From NCBI RefSeq assembly GCF_000972705.2, contig NZ_LATL02000165.1:1-11137 (forward strand): a stretch of DNA of 11,137 bases, read 5' to 3'. The position numbers and the translations under genes were made by a program. Each line of letters starts with the position of its first letter. Positions within the stretch are counted from its first letter, which is position 1. This document shows, piece by piece, positions 1-5,301 of this stretch. The stretch comes from Limnoraphis robusta CS-951 (GTDB lineage: Bacteria > Cyanobacteriota > Cyanobacteriia > Cyanobacteriales > Microcoleaceae). A model generated the notes under the pieces. That model did no database searches, was not told the DNA's origin, and saw nothing but the letters and a program-made list of their open reading frames with translations.

Positions 1-36
1 AATTGTAGAACCTAACCCCCCAACCCCCTTCCCTAC
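1..36 (+). repeat. 36-bp inverted repeat, left copy
   Basis: Read base by base, 1-36 is the exact reverse complement of 1249-1284. It starts AATTGTAGAACCTAACCCCC and ends TTCCCTAC. Because the window begins inside or at the edge of this copy, the true arm may be longer. The two copies enclose one gene (175-951) plus further repeats, giving a unit of about 1.28 kb. Confidence 0.85.
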
Positions 37-174
37 CTCACCGCAACGCCCTCTCCACCTCTCCCTAACCCTCTCCTACGAGGAAAGGGAAGGGGGTAAA
101 TCCCGTTAGTTGTTAGTCGCTCTTAAAATTAATATTCTGTTGGCTGCCCTCATTTTTGGAGTTCCTATCCGATC
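1..174. other. Intergenic region with GC-rich dispersed repeats
   Basis: No gene is visible here. Positions 1-36 are the left copy of a perfect inverted repeat whose partner lies at 1249-1284. A local hairpin can form between CCCCCTTCCCT (24-34) and AGGGAAGGGGG (86-96). This C-rich/G-rich style, with CCTAACCCCC and GGGAAGGGGG blocks, is familiar from dispersed intergenic repeats of filamentous cyanobacteria; that is recall, not a search. The gene at 175 has a modest Shine-Dalgarno candidate, GGAG, at 158-161, 13 nt from its ATG, which is longer than ideal. I could not fix a promoter. Confidence 0.6.
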
Positions 175-951
175 ATGAATGAATCCGAAAAGGAATATCA
201 ATTAAAGATACTGGATATGGCGGCTAATCTTTGTTTGGATAAAATCGCCACTCCAACGGATGAAAATCTAAGATTCATGGAATCTAATGTTGATAAAATT
301 GTTTGGGACGTGGCAACCAAAATCTATCAACAGAGCGGTTTTCAAGCCGATTTTACTAGAGTCAGGGATATCGTTATTTCTCGCCTTGAAAAGATGAGGC
401 ATAAAGTTCAGCTTGAAGCCGAACGAAAAGCGGCAGAACAGGCCAAACGTTTAGCCGAACGAAAAGCGGCAGAACAGGCCAAACGTGAAGCCGAGTTGCG
501 TGAACAAGCCGAACGAAAAGCAGAAGAAGCCAAACGTTTAGCCGAACGAAAAGCGGCAGAACAGGCCAAACGTGAAGCCGAGTTGCGTGAACAAGCTGAA
601 CGAAAAGCGGCAGAAGAAGCTAAACGTGAAGCCGAGTTGCGCGAACAAGCGGAGTTTCTCAAACAATTTGATGGGAATAAAAATAAAGCCGAAATTTTTC
701 TCCAACTACGAAGGGTATTGGCTGAAGAATCAGGAGTCGATGAAGAAGATGTAAATTTAGACAGCCATCTTGTAGACGATTTGGCTTTAGATGATACATG
801 GGGATTACAGATCCTCGAGCTTTTTATGGCTATAGGAGAGGAATTTGAAATTGAGATATCAGACTATGAAGCAGAAAAAATTGGTTTGACAGTTAGAGAA
901 TTGCTCGATTATCTTTATCAGAAGATTAACGACACTACAAAAACAAAATAG
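175..951 (+). CDS. Coiled-coil protein with C-terminal ACP-like domain (degenerate carrier site)
   Basis: 258 residues. Residues 1-73 form a helical domain I do not recognise. Residues 74-165 are an uninterrupted Ala/Glu/Lys/Arg/Gln helix (coiled coil or single alpha helix) made of AERKAAEQAKR and EAELREQ modules. Residues 171-252 resemble an acyl carrier protein: a VDDL motif (200-203), then ILELFMAIGEEFEIEISD (213-230) and AEKI (233-236), matching the ACP helix II and III pattern. Where ACPs have the phosphopantetheine serine in DSL, this protein has WGL (209-211) after about three extra residues, so Gly210 replaces Ser. The domain is therefore probably a non-acylated ACP-fold interaction module; DUF1493-like ACP homologues are a possible relative. 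There is no signal peptide, membrane segment or operon partner. The start at 175 is the first ATG, with a weak GGAG 13 nt upstream. The product is surely expressed-type coding sequence, but its function is unknown. Confidence 0.8.
   Translation: MNESEKEYQLKILDMAANLCLDKIATPTDENLRFMESNVDKIVWDVATKIYQQSGFQADFTRVRDIVISRLEKMRHKVQLEAERKAAEQAKRLAERKAAEQAKREAELREQAERKAEEAKRLAERKAAEQAKREAELREQAERKAAEEAKREAELREQAEFLKQFDGNKNKAEIFLQLRRVLAEESGVDEEDVNLDSHLVDDLALDDTWGLQILELFMAIGEEFEIEISDYEAEKIGLTVRELLDYLYQKINDTTKTK
454..627 (+). repeat. In-frame tandem duplication of an 87-bp unit in the coiled coil
   Basis: Two near-identical 87-bp units (454-540 and 541-627) each encode 29 residues: AERKAAEQAKR, EAELREQ, then an AERKA..EEAKR module. 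The first copy lacks one Ala codon and ends with an extra Leu, so the lengths stay equal. A further partial copy precedes them (418-450), and an EAELREQ module follows (628-648). All indels keep the frame, as expected of a coding repeat that expands and contracts under selection. Confidence 0.85.
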
Positions 952-1019
952 AATCTGTTCTGCGTTCTGGTAATCCTCCAACTACAGCAATGGTGTCCCA
1001 CAAACGAGCAACTTGTCAT

Positions 1020-1150
1020 TTGATATATCCGGTTGATTAATTTTCTGATGGGGGTGGGGCGGGTTTAATTCAATCTCGGAGTGGTCATCAAGATCCCGGA
1101 TGAACCCGCCCCTACGCTTGGGATGATTGATTAGTCGGATATGATGTCAA
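1020..1150. repeat. Nested imperfect palindrome (MITE-like or structured intergenic repeat)
   Basis: The inner arms are perfect: GGGGCGGGTT (1056-1065) against AACCCGCCCC (1103-1112). The outer arms, 1025-1041 and 1126-1142, match at 13 of 17 positions, and all four mismatches are transitions that would give G-U pairs in RNA. Weak pairing continues outward between TTGAT (1020-1024) and GTCAA near 1146-1150. The GGGGCGGGTT/AACCCGCCCCTAC core is a style of dispersed repeat I associate with cyanobacterial intergenic regions. Confidence 0.55.
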
Positions 1151-1155
1151 CCCGT

Positions 1156-1163
1156 GCGATCGC
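1156..1163. repeat. HIP1 octamer GCGATCGC (first of seven)
   Basis: Exact GCGATCGC palindromes occur at 1156-1163, 1426-1433, 1696-1703, 2374-2381, 5151-5158, 6972-6979 and 10944-10951. Chance would give far fewer than one in 11 kb. HIP1 over-representation is a known hallmark of many cyanobacterial genomes, so these sites support the taxonomic call. They lie both inside and between genes. Confidence 0.9.
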
Positions 1164-1248
1164 GAGTTCCCAGTGGGTGGAGTGAGGCGAGGGGAGGACT
1201 TTTAAGTTTATTCAATATCTAAAACTATTCATTACTCCTCATTCCCTC

Positions 1249-1284
1249 GTAGGGAAGGGGGTTGGGGGGTTAGGTTCTACAATT
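1249..1284 (-). repeat. 36-bp inverted repeat, right copy
   Basis: Exact reverse complement of 1-36, reading GTAGGGAAGGGGG at its start and ending TTAGGTTCTACAATT. It overlaps a short TTCCCT-CGT-AGGGAA hairpin (1242-1256). No direct target-site duplication can be tested, because the left copy sits at the window edge. Confidence 0.85.
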
Positions 1285-1503
1285 TCTGGTTGAGAATGAA
1301 ACAGCCCTGCCTTTTTAAGGGGGGCAAGGGGGGATAAAATCTTAAAACAATTCTTGAGATTTTGAGTGAACTTGAGTTTTGATCGCCGCTTGTGCTTAAA
1401 TAAGAATCTGGGGAAAAATCAGCTTGCGATCGCCATAGAATGAAATCTCTACAAGCGAAAAGTTTCTCCAGATTTAACGCAGGTACTTGGCGGAGGATAA
1501 TAA

Positions 1504-1827
1504 ATGTTAACTCAAAATCAGGGTCGGTTGGCAATTCTTGAGCGCATCAGAACCGCTTATCAAAATAACCCCACTCGAACCATAGCAATTGGAGTGGGAG
1601 TATTGGTGTTGACTCCGGCGGTGATTCCCTTACTCAAACCTGTTGCGAAAGCAGCCATTAAAGGCGGCGTTTCAATGTATGAAAAAACCAAAGCAGCGAT
1701 CGCAGAAACAGGCGAAGTATTCGGAGATATTGTTGCTGAAGCTAAAGCCGAAGTCGTCGCCGAATCTCAACAAAAATCCCAACAAAAAACCACCTATTTA
1801 GCCAACACCAGCACCCCGAAAAACTAA
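1504..1827 (+). CDS. DUF5132-like small membrane protein
   Basis: 107 residues. After a basic, amphipathic N-terminus (1-25) comes a hydrophobic stretch (26-44, IAIGVGVLVLTPAVIPLL). It is followed by a conserved-looking block KPVAKAAIKGGVSMYEKTK (45-63), an Ala/Glu-rich amphipathic helix (64-88) and a polar Gln/Ser tail. The KAAIK-G-x-S-x-Y block is shared with the convergent neighbour at 1824-2111, so the two are paralogous. I assign both to the DUF5132 type from memory of the motif. There are no cysteines and no signal peptidase site. Start choice is firm: GGAGG at 1492-1496 is 7 nt upstream of the ATG. Its position beside a P-type ATPase operon suggests a role in the same membrane process, perhaps membrane shaping or an ATPase accessory; this is inference. 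Confidence 0.75.
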   Translation: MLTQNQGRLAILERIRTAYQNNPTRTIAIGVGVLVLTPAVIPLLKPVAKAAIKGGVSMYEKTKAAIAETGEVFGDIVAEAKAEVVAESQQKSQQKTTYLANTSTPKN

Positions 1828-1840
1828 GTAATTTTTTCGG
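1816..1840. terminator. Hairpin spanning two overlapping stop codons (possible bidirectional terminator)
   Basis: CCGAAAAA (1816-1823) pairs perfectly with TTTTTCGG (1833-1840) around a 9-nt loop. The loop holds the TAA of the plus-strand gene (1825-1827) and the stop of the minus-strand gene (1826-1824). The convergent genes overlap by 4 nt. The U-rich arm is part of the stem rather than following it, so this is not a classical intrinsic terminator; it may instead mark or stabilise both 3' ends. Confidence 0.4.
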
Positions 1841-2111
1841 CAGAAGTTGTCGAATTATTGTCGGGATTAAAGGCATCCTGTTCAATATTTGTCCAGGTTT
1901 GTTTGCTTTCGTGATACAGGGATAACCCTTGTTTGATAGCAGCTTTGAGCAAAGGTCGTCCTAACTTCGTTGCAGCCGGAACCAGAATTGTTCCGAAAAC
2001 AATCACCCCAATTCCGGCTAAGGCGAGTTGATTGTTAGCGTTTTCTTCTTCTTCGAGAATTTCCCGCAAGTGAAACGACAAAACAGATCGATCCCAATGA
2101 ATAATTGACAT
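1824..2111 (-). CDS. DUF5132-like small membrane protein (second copy)
   Basis: 95 residues. An acidic N-terminal helix (11-26, including EILEEEEN) precedes a hydrophobic segment LALAGIGVIVFGTILVPAA (29-47). Then comes GRPLLKAAIKQGLSLYHES (51-69), matching the KAAIK-G-x-S-x-Y block of the 1504-1827 product. The tail is polar and acidic. It has no cysteine. The ribosome binding site is strong: GGAGGAG on the minus strand (2120-2114), just upstream of the ATG. The gene lies 51 bp after the P-type ATPase stop in the same direction and is probably the last gene of that operon. It converges on, and overlaps by 4 nt, the plus-strand paralogue. Function unknown; an accessory of the ATPase is the best contextual guess. 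Confidence 0.75.
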   Translation of the reverse strand: MSIIHWDRSVLSFHLREILEEEENANNQLALAGIGVIVFGTILVPAATKLGRPLLKAAIKQGLSLYHESKQTWTNIEQDAFNPDNNSTTSAEKIT

Positions 2112-2162
2112 AACTCCTCCAATGGTATTTTACCAATAATTGAACACCAAAAATTGTTAATT

Positions 2163-4400
2163 TTAACTCTCAGTTGAACTTCCCCTTTCAAGCTGATGTT
2201 GAACTAACGGACGCAAACTATTTAAACCCGCAGCAATGGCCGAACCGTTGTGAATAACTGTGGCAATTAATGGGTTTAAACCCACTGCCGAAGCTAACCC
2301 CAAAGCAACTAAATTCGGCCCAATTACCAGTAAAGTATTTTGATCAATTAAAGTGCGAGTTTGCTTGGCAATGGCGATCGCTTGTAGTAAACTACTAATA
2401 TCATTATTCATCAACACCACATCGGCTGTTTCCCTCGCGACATCGGAACCATCTTCAAAAGACACCGACACATCGGCATAAGCCAAGGCGACCGAATCAT
2501 TTAACCCATCGCCAACAAACGCCACCGTCCGCCCAGACCGATGTAAATCTCGAACGATTTTAGCTTTTTGTTCCGGGAAGGCTTCGGCGTGAACTCGTTT
2601 TGAAGGAATATTCAATTCATCTGCTACTAAGTCCGCCCGTTGACGACTATCTCCGGTTAACAAATGAATCTCCATTCCGTAGCGATTTTGTAATTCTTCA
2701 ATGAGGTCTAAACTTTCAGGACGCAACGGGTCAGCGTATTCTATCGCCCCTTGCAATTTACCATTACAAGCGACATAAATTAACGACATCCAAGCCGAAT
2801 TCTCTGCCGTTTCGCTTTGGTCTAATCCTTCTAAACTAATCCCTTCTTGAGTGAGAAATCTTCCACTTCCCACTAACACCTTTTGACCTTCTATTTCCGC
2901 CCGAATGCCTAAACCGACTTCATAATTCCAATCAACCCGAGGCGGAATTTCTATCACTTGTTCTTGGGCATAACGGACAATGGCTTCGGCGACTGGATGA
3001 GTGATTCTTTGTTCGGTTGCTGCTGCATATTTTATCACCTCTTTGGCAGACATTCGGCCGGAAATTGTTTTCACATTAACCACTGAAATATTCCCTTGAG
3101 TGAGGGTTCCGGTTTTATCAAAAACAATGGTATCGAGTTCGGCTAATTGTTCTAAAGTTCGACCACTTCTAACTAAAATACCATGTCGGGTGGTGTGGTT
3201 TAAGGCGCCTAAAAAAGCAGTGGGAATAGAGACTCGAATTCCGGTAACAAAATCAAGGGTTAAAATAGAAGCCGCTCTGGCAGGGTCACGGGTTGCGGCG
3301 AAGACAATTCCTGCTAAAATTAATGAAGGCGTAATTAAGCGATCGGCTAAATTGGCTGCGTAATTTGCCATGCGAGTATCGTGAACAGGCGCTTTTTGCA
3401 ACAGTTCTAAACTCGCCGCCGCCCTGGTTTTTTTGCCTATTCGTTCGGCTTTGATGTGGAGATTTCCTGAGCGAACTAAAGTAGAGGCATAGACAAAGGT
3501 GCCGTTTTCTGCAACAATAGGCATGGATTCGCCTGTGAGTTGCTGTTGATCGACGACGGCTTTTCCTTCGGTGACAACCCCATCAACGGGTATTTGTTCG
3601 CCAGGATAGACGAAAACGATTTCTCCGGGTTGCACTTGGTCACTGGGAATGGATTGTTTTTCGCCGTTGCGTTCCACCCAAGCAAAGCGTCCGATGGTGT
3701 CGAGTAAGTCTGCGGTTTGGTGTTCGGTTGAACGGGCGGTTTGTTCGCGGATGACGTCGCCGAGTTCGTGCAGGGTGAGAACTAAAGCAGGAGTTACGAG
3801 TTTTCCTTGCGCTCCTCCCAAGCTTAACGCTAGTAAGTCTAAGCAGTCAATATTTAGTTTTTGCTTGACAAATAGGCTATAAAATGCACGTTGAGCAACG
3901 GGAAAGGTGACGAGCGCCAGAGAACCCCAGGCTAGAGGACGCAACCAGGCTAAACGAGTTGAACTGCTGAGGAGGGCGAGGAGGGTTGCACCTGTTGGGG
4001 CGAGTAAACTTGACCATTCTCCTTCGTTGTCGGGTTCGTTGGGTTCAGGCTGGGGGGAGTCGGAAATATCTTCAACGGTAATTGAGATTCCGGCTTGTTG
4101 AATTAAAGTTGACAATCGAGAATAAATCTCAATATCGGGAAAGTCTAAATGTTGATAATGAATCGCAACAGAAGCCGCCGAACGGTTAATTCTAACTTGA
4201 ATCACTCCCGGTTCTGACTGTAGAACCTGTTCTAGATTTTGTGCATAATATTCATCAGAACTCAGGCGATAAACGCGAAATCTTACCCGTCCGGGTACGG
4301 CATGAACGATATAGGGTGCCGGTTCAATAAAGCGTTCTGATTCTATTATCGCCCCATTGGTGGCAGCAAGAGAAATTAATTTACCATTAGTCAGTGTCAT
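2163..4400 (-). CDS. P1B-like (P1B-6/FezB-type?) metal-transporting P-type ATPase without CPC motif
   Basis: 745 residues with the full P-type catalytic set: actuator TGES (289-292), phosphorylation site DKTGT with Asp428, the heavy-metal HP pair in THPV (His468-Pro469), TGDS (582-585) and hinge GDGLND (630-635). Residues 25-110 form an N-terminal HMA_2-like domain with GRVRFRVYRL (37-46) and VRINRSAASVAIHY (69-82) instead of a CxxC loop. Membrane helices are plausible at about 131-150, 153-172, 186-211, 355-370, 376-398, 688-706 and 708-727. The metal-site helix reads DFVTGIRVSIPT (383-394), where P1B pumps usually have CPC..PT, so the cysteines are gone; only Cys186 and Cys545 exist in the whole protein. 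The C-terminus has GPN (694-696) and HNGS (717-720). It starts within the last codons of the upstream HMA_2 gene (14-bp overlap), so translation is probably coupled. Catalysis is certain in outline. Substrate is inferred to be a hard ion such as iron. Confidence 0.9.
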   Translation of the reverse strand: MTLTNGKLISLAATNGAIIESERFIEPAPYIVHAVPGRVRFRVYRLSSDEYYAQNLEQVLQSEPGVIQVRINRSAASVAIHYQHLDFPDIEIYSRLSTLIQQAGISITVEDISDSPQPEPNEPDNEGEWSSLLAPTGATLLALLSSSTRLAWLRPLAWGSLALVTFPVAQRAFYSLFVKQKLNIDCLDLLALSLGGAQGKLVTPALVLTLHELGDVIREQTARSTEHQTADLLDTIGRFAWVERNGEKQSIPSDQVQPGEIVFVYPGEQIPVDGVVTEGKAVVDQQQLTGESMPIVAENGTFVYASTLVRSGNLHIKAERIGKKTRAAASLELLQKAPVHDTRMANYAANLADRLITPSLILAGIVFAATRDPARAASILTLDFVTGIRVSIPTAFLGALNHTTRHGILVRSGRTLEQLAELDTIVFDKTGTLTQGNISVVNVKTISGRMSAKEVIKYAAATEQRITHPVAEAIVRYAQEQVIEIPPRVDWNYEVGLGIRAEIEGQKVLVGSGRFLTQEGISLEGLDQSETAENSAWMSLIYVACNGKLQGAIEYADPLRPESLDLIEELQNRYGMEIHLLTGDSRQRADLVADELNIPSKRVHAEAFPEQKAKIVRDLHRSGRTVAFVGDGLNDSVALAYADVSVSFEDGSDVARETADVVLMNNDISSLLQAIAIAKQTRTLIDQNTLLVIGPNLVALGLASAVGLNPLIATVIHNGSAIAAGLNSLRPLVQHQLERGSSTES

Positions 4401-4974
4401 CTAAAGTTACCCCTGATGGTGTCGTTTCGGGTGAATTTGCGGTGGTTTCTGGGTTGAGGGCGGTTTCGATAAGATTCATTAAACGCATTCCCAGTTCCCA
4501 ATCACTCACGCCTTGAGCGTTATAATTAATTGTAATTGAAGCCGCAGCACGATTAATCCGAATATTGGCAATTTGTTCTTCTTGAGAGAGTAATTGTTCA
4601 AGACGTTGGGCAAAATCTATATCGGTGGCTAAACGGGGAATTCTTAAGCGAATTCTTCCCGGCATTGAGTGAACAATTGTAGATTCAGAATCTTGATTAT
4701 TTTCAACTGAATTTGTTGTGGTTTCCGCTTCATTTGTAACAAAATGAGACTGTTTTTTAAGATGTGTCAGGATTTGACGCATCAGACTGGCAATGATTAA
4801 ATTGGCTAAAAGAGCTTGAGCGCCGCGCAGTTGAAAGCGGGAAGTCACGACTATCCCAATAACCACAGGCAAAATCGCCTCAATTTCCCCATGTTCTTGC
4901 AGGAAATCAGCAATGCGAGTCTCTGTTGTTTGAATGGGAATAGCGCTGACAAAATCTGAAGATGTTGTGGTCAT
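4387..4974 (-). CDS. HMA_2-domain membrane-associated protein (FezC-like candidate)
   Basis: 195 residues. The N-terminal part has two hydrophobic stretches (31-45, IEAILPVVIGIVVTS, and 53-66, QALLANLIIASLMR), a possible membrane hairpin. A polar linker (75-99) follows. Residues 100-172 are an HMA_2-like domain: VHSMPGRIRLRIPRL (101-115) and NIRINRAAASITINY (137-151). It is clearly related to the N-terminal domain of the ATPase encoded next to it, with the same V-H-x-x-P-G-R-x-R-x-R-x-x-R-L signature. It contains no cysteine at all, so it is not a copper or zinc CxxC chaperone. It is the first gene of a leftward operon and overlaps the ATPase by 14 bp. A perfect minus-strand TATAAT lies just upstream. 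The likely role is a partner of the ATPase, perhaps like FezC of ferrosome operons; that equivalence is inferred from layout and domain type. Confidence 0.8.
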   Translation of the reverse strand: MTTTSSDFVSAIPIQTTETRIADFLQEHGEIEAILPVVIGIVVTSRFQLRGAQALLANLIIASLMRQILTHLKKQSHFVTNEAETTTNSVENNQDSESTIVHSMPGRIRLRIPRLATDIDFAQRLEQLLSQEEQIANIRINRAAASITINYNAQGVSDWELGMRLMNLIETALNPETTANSPETTPSGVTLDDTD

Positions 4975-5301
4975 ATTACTTTAACCCTGCTCGCTGAATA
5001 ATTATACCATCACCCAAGAAGTTGTTTCTCTTTTTTTAAGTTTTGTTTTTCAAGGATGATATTTAGATCCTAGAAAGATTAAACCTGCTATACAGTTGTT
5101 TCGTCCAAACAGTGGATCGGAGTAAACCTCTGGAAATTCTAGCAATTTTGGCGATCGCTCGCTCAAACCTGCATAAGTTCACATCGTCCCGGGACTAGAT
5201 GAAAATGGAACATTGAGGACAATGAACTTTGAATGTGAATCCTATTGCTAATATCAGGAATTTGAGTCTAAATGGTGTCGAGTTATACAAAGGGGTGACA
5301 G
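4975..5301. other. Divergent intergenic region (327 bp)
   Basis: It separates the leftward metal operon from the rightward sigma-like/DUF1822 genes and must hold promoters for both. Seen: minus-strand TATAAT (5001-5006), one HIP1 octamer (5151-5158), a perfect 10-bp palindrome GTCCCGGGAC (5186-5195), and the strong ribosome binding site AGGGG (5291-5295), 6 nt before the ATG at 5302. No convincing plus-strand -35/-10 pair was found, and no RNA gene was recognised. Confidence 0.55.
5001..5006 (-). promoter_or_regulatory. Candidate -10 box of the HMA_2/P-type ATPase operon
   Basis: On the minus strand the hexamer is a perfect TATAAT, ending 26 nt upstream of the ATG at 4974, which leaves a short 5' leader of about 20 nt. 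No good -35 hexamer stands 16-18 bp upstream (the sequence there is about AGAAAC), so an activator may be needed. I see no clear Fur-box-like 19-bp inverted repeat beside it. Confidence 0.45.

Larger units (their letters stand above)
952..1503. other. 552-bp intergenic region packed with repeats
   Basis: No convincing gene. It holds a nested imperfect palindrome (about 1020-1150), HIP1 octamers at 1156-1163 and 1426-1433, a small hairpin TTCCCT/AGGGAA (1242-1256) running into the right copy of the 36-bp inverted repeat (1249-1284), and a G-rich element, AAGGGGGGCAAGGGGGG, at 1317-1333. A minus-strand open frame at 1277-1534 runs through the G-rich repeats and is not credible. The last bases carry the ribosome binding site GGAGG (1492-1496) for the gene at 1504. 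No clear sigma-70 promoter was found. Confidence 0.6.

Noticed and set aside
418..651. Repeats that might suggest a CRISPR array
   Set aside because: The repeats are contiguous, in frame, and encode a regular coiled coil; there are no unique spacers of constant length and no cas genes.
408..662. Minus-strand open frame of 84 codons opposite the coiled-coil repeats
   Set aside because: It is the antisense of a repetitive Ala/Glu/Lys/Arg coding region; its low-complexity Ser/Ala/Arg sequence is just the complement and has no ribosome binding site of note.
1..1284. An insertion sequence bounded by the 36-bp inverted repeats
   Set aside because: No transposase or fragment of one is encoded between the repeats, and the repeat sequence resembles common dispersed intergenic elements; kept only as a finding for checking.
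1277..1534. Minus-strand open frame of 85 codons
   Set aside because: It runs through dispersed G-rich repeats, overlaps the start of the well-supported gene at 1504 and has no domain-like pattern.
3100..4101. Several plus-strand open frames (3100-3363, 3649-3882, 3907-4101) and minus-strand 3476-3685
   Set aside because: All lie inside the P-type ATPase gene in other frames; the ATPase motifs prove which frame is real.
2163..4974. Classical copper or zinc/cadmium efflux system
   Set aside because: There is no CPC in the transport helix, no CxxC in either HMA_2 domain and no ArsR or MerR regulator gene nearby.
5186..5195. Perfect palindrome GTCCCGGGAC as an operator
   Set aside because: A 10-bp palindrome is expected by chance several times in 11 kb and no second copy or nearby promoter supports it.
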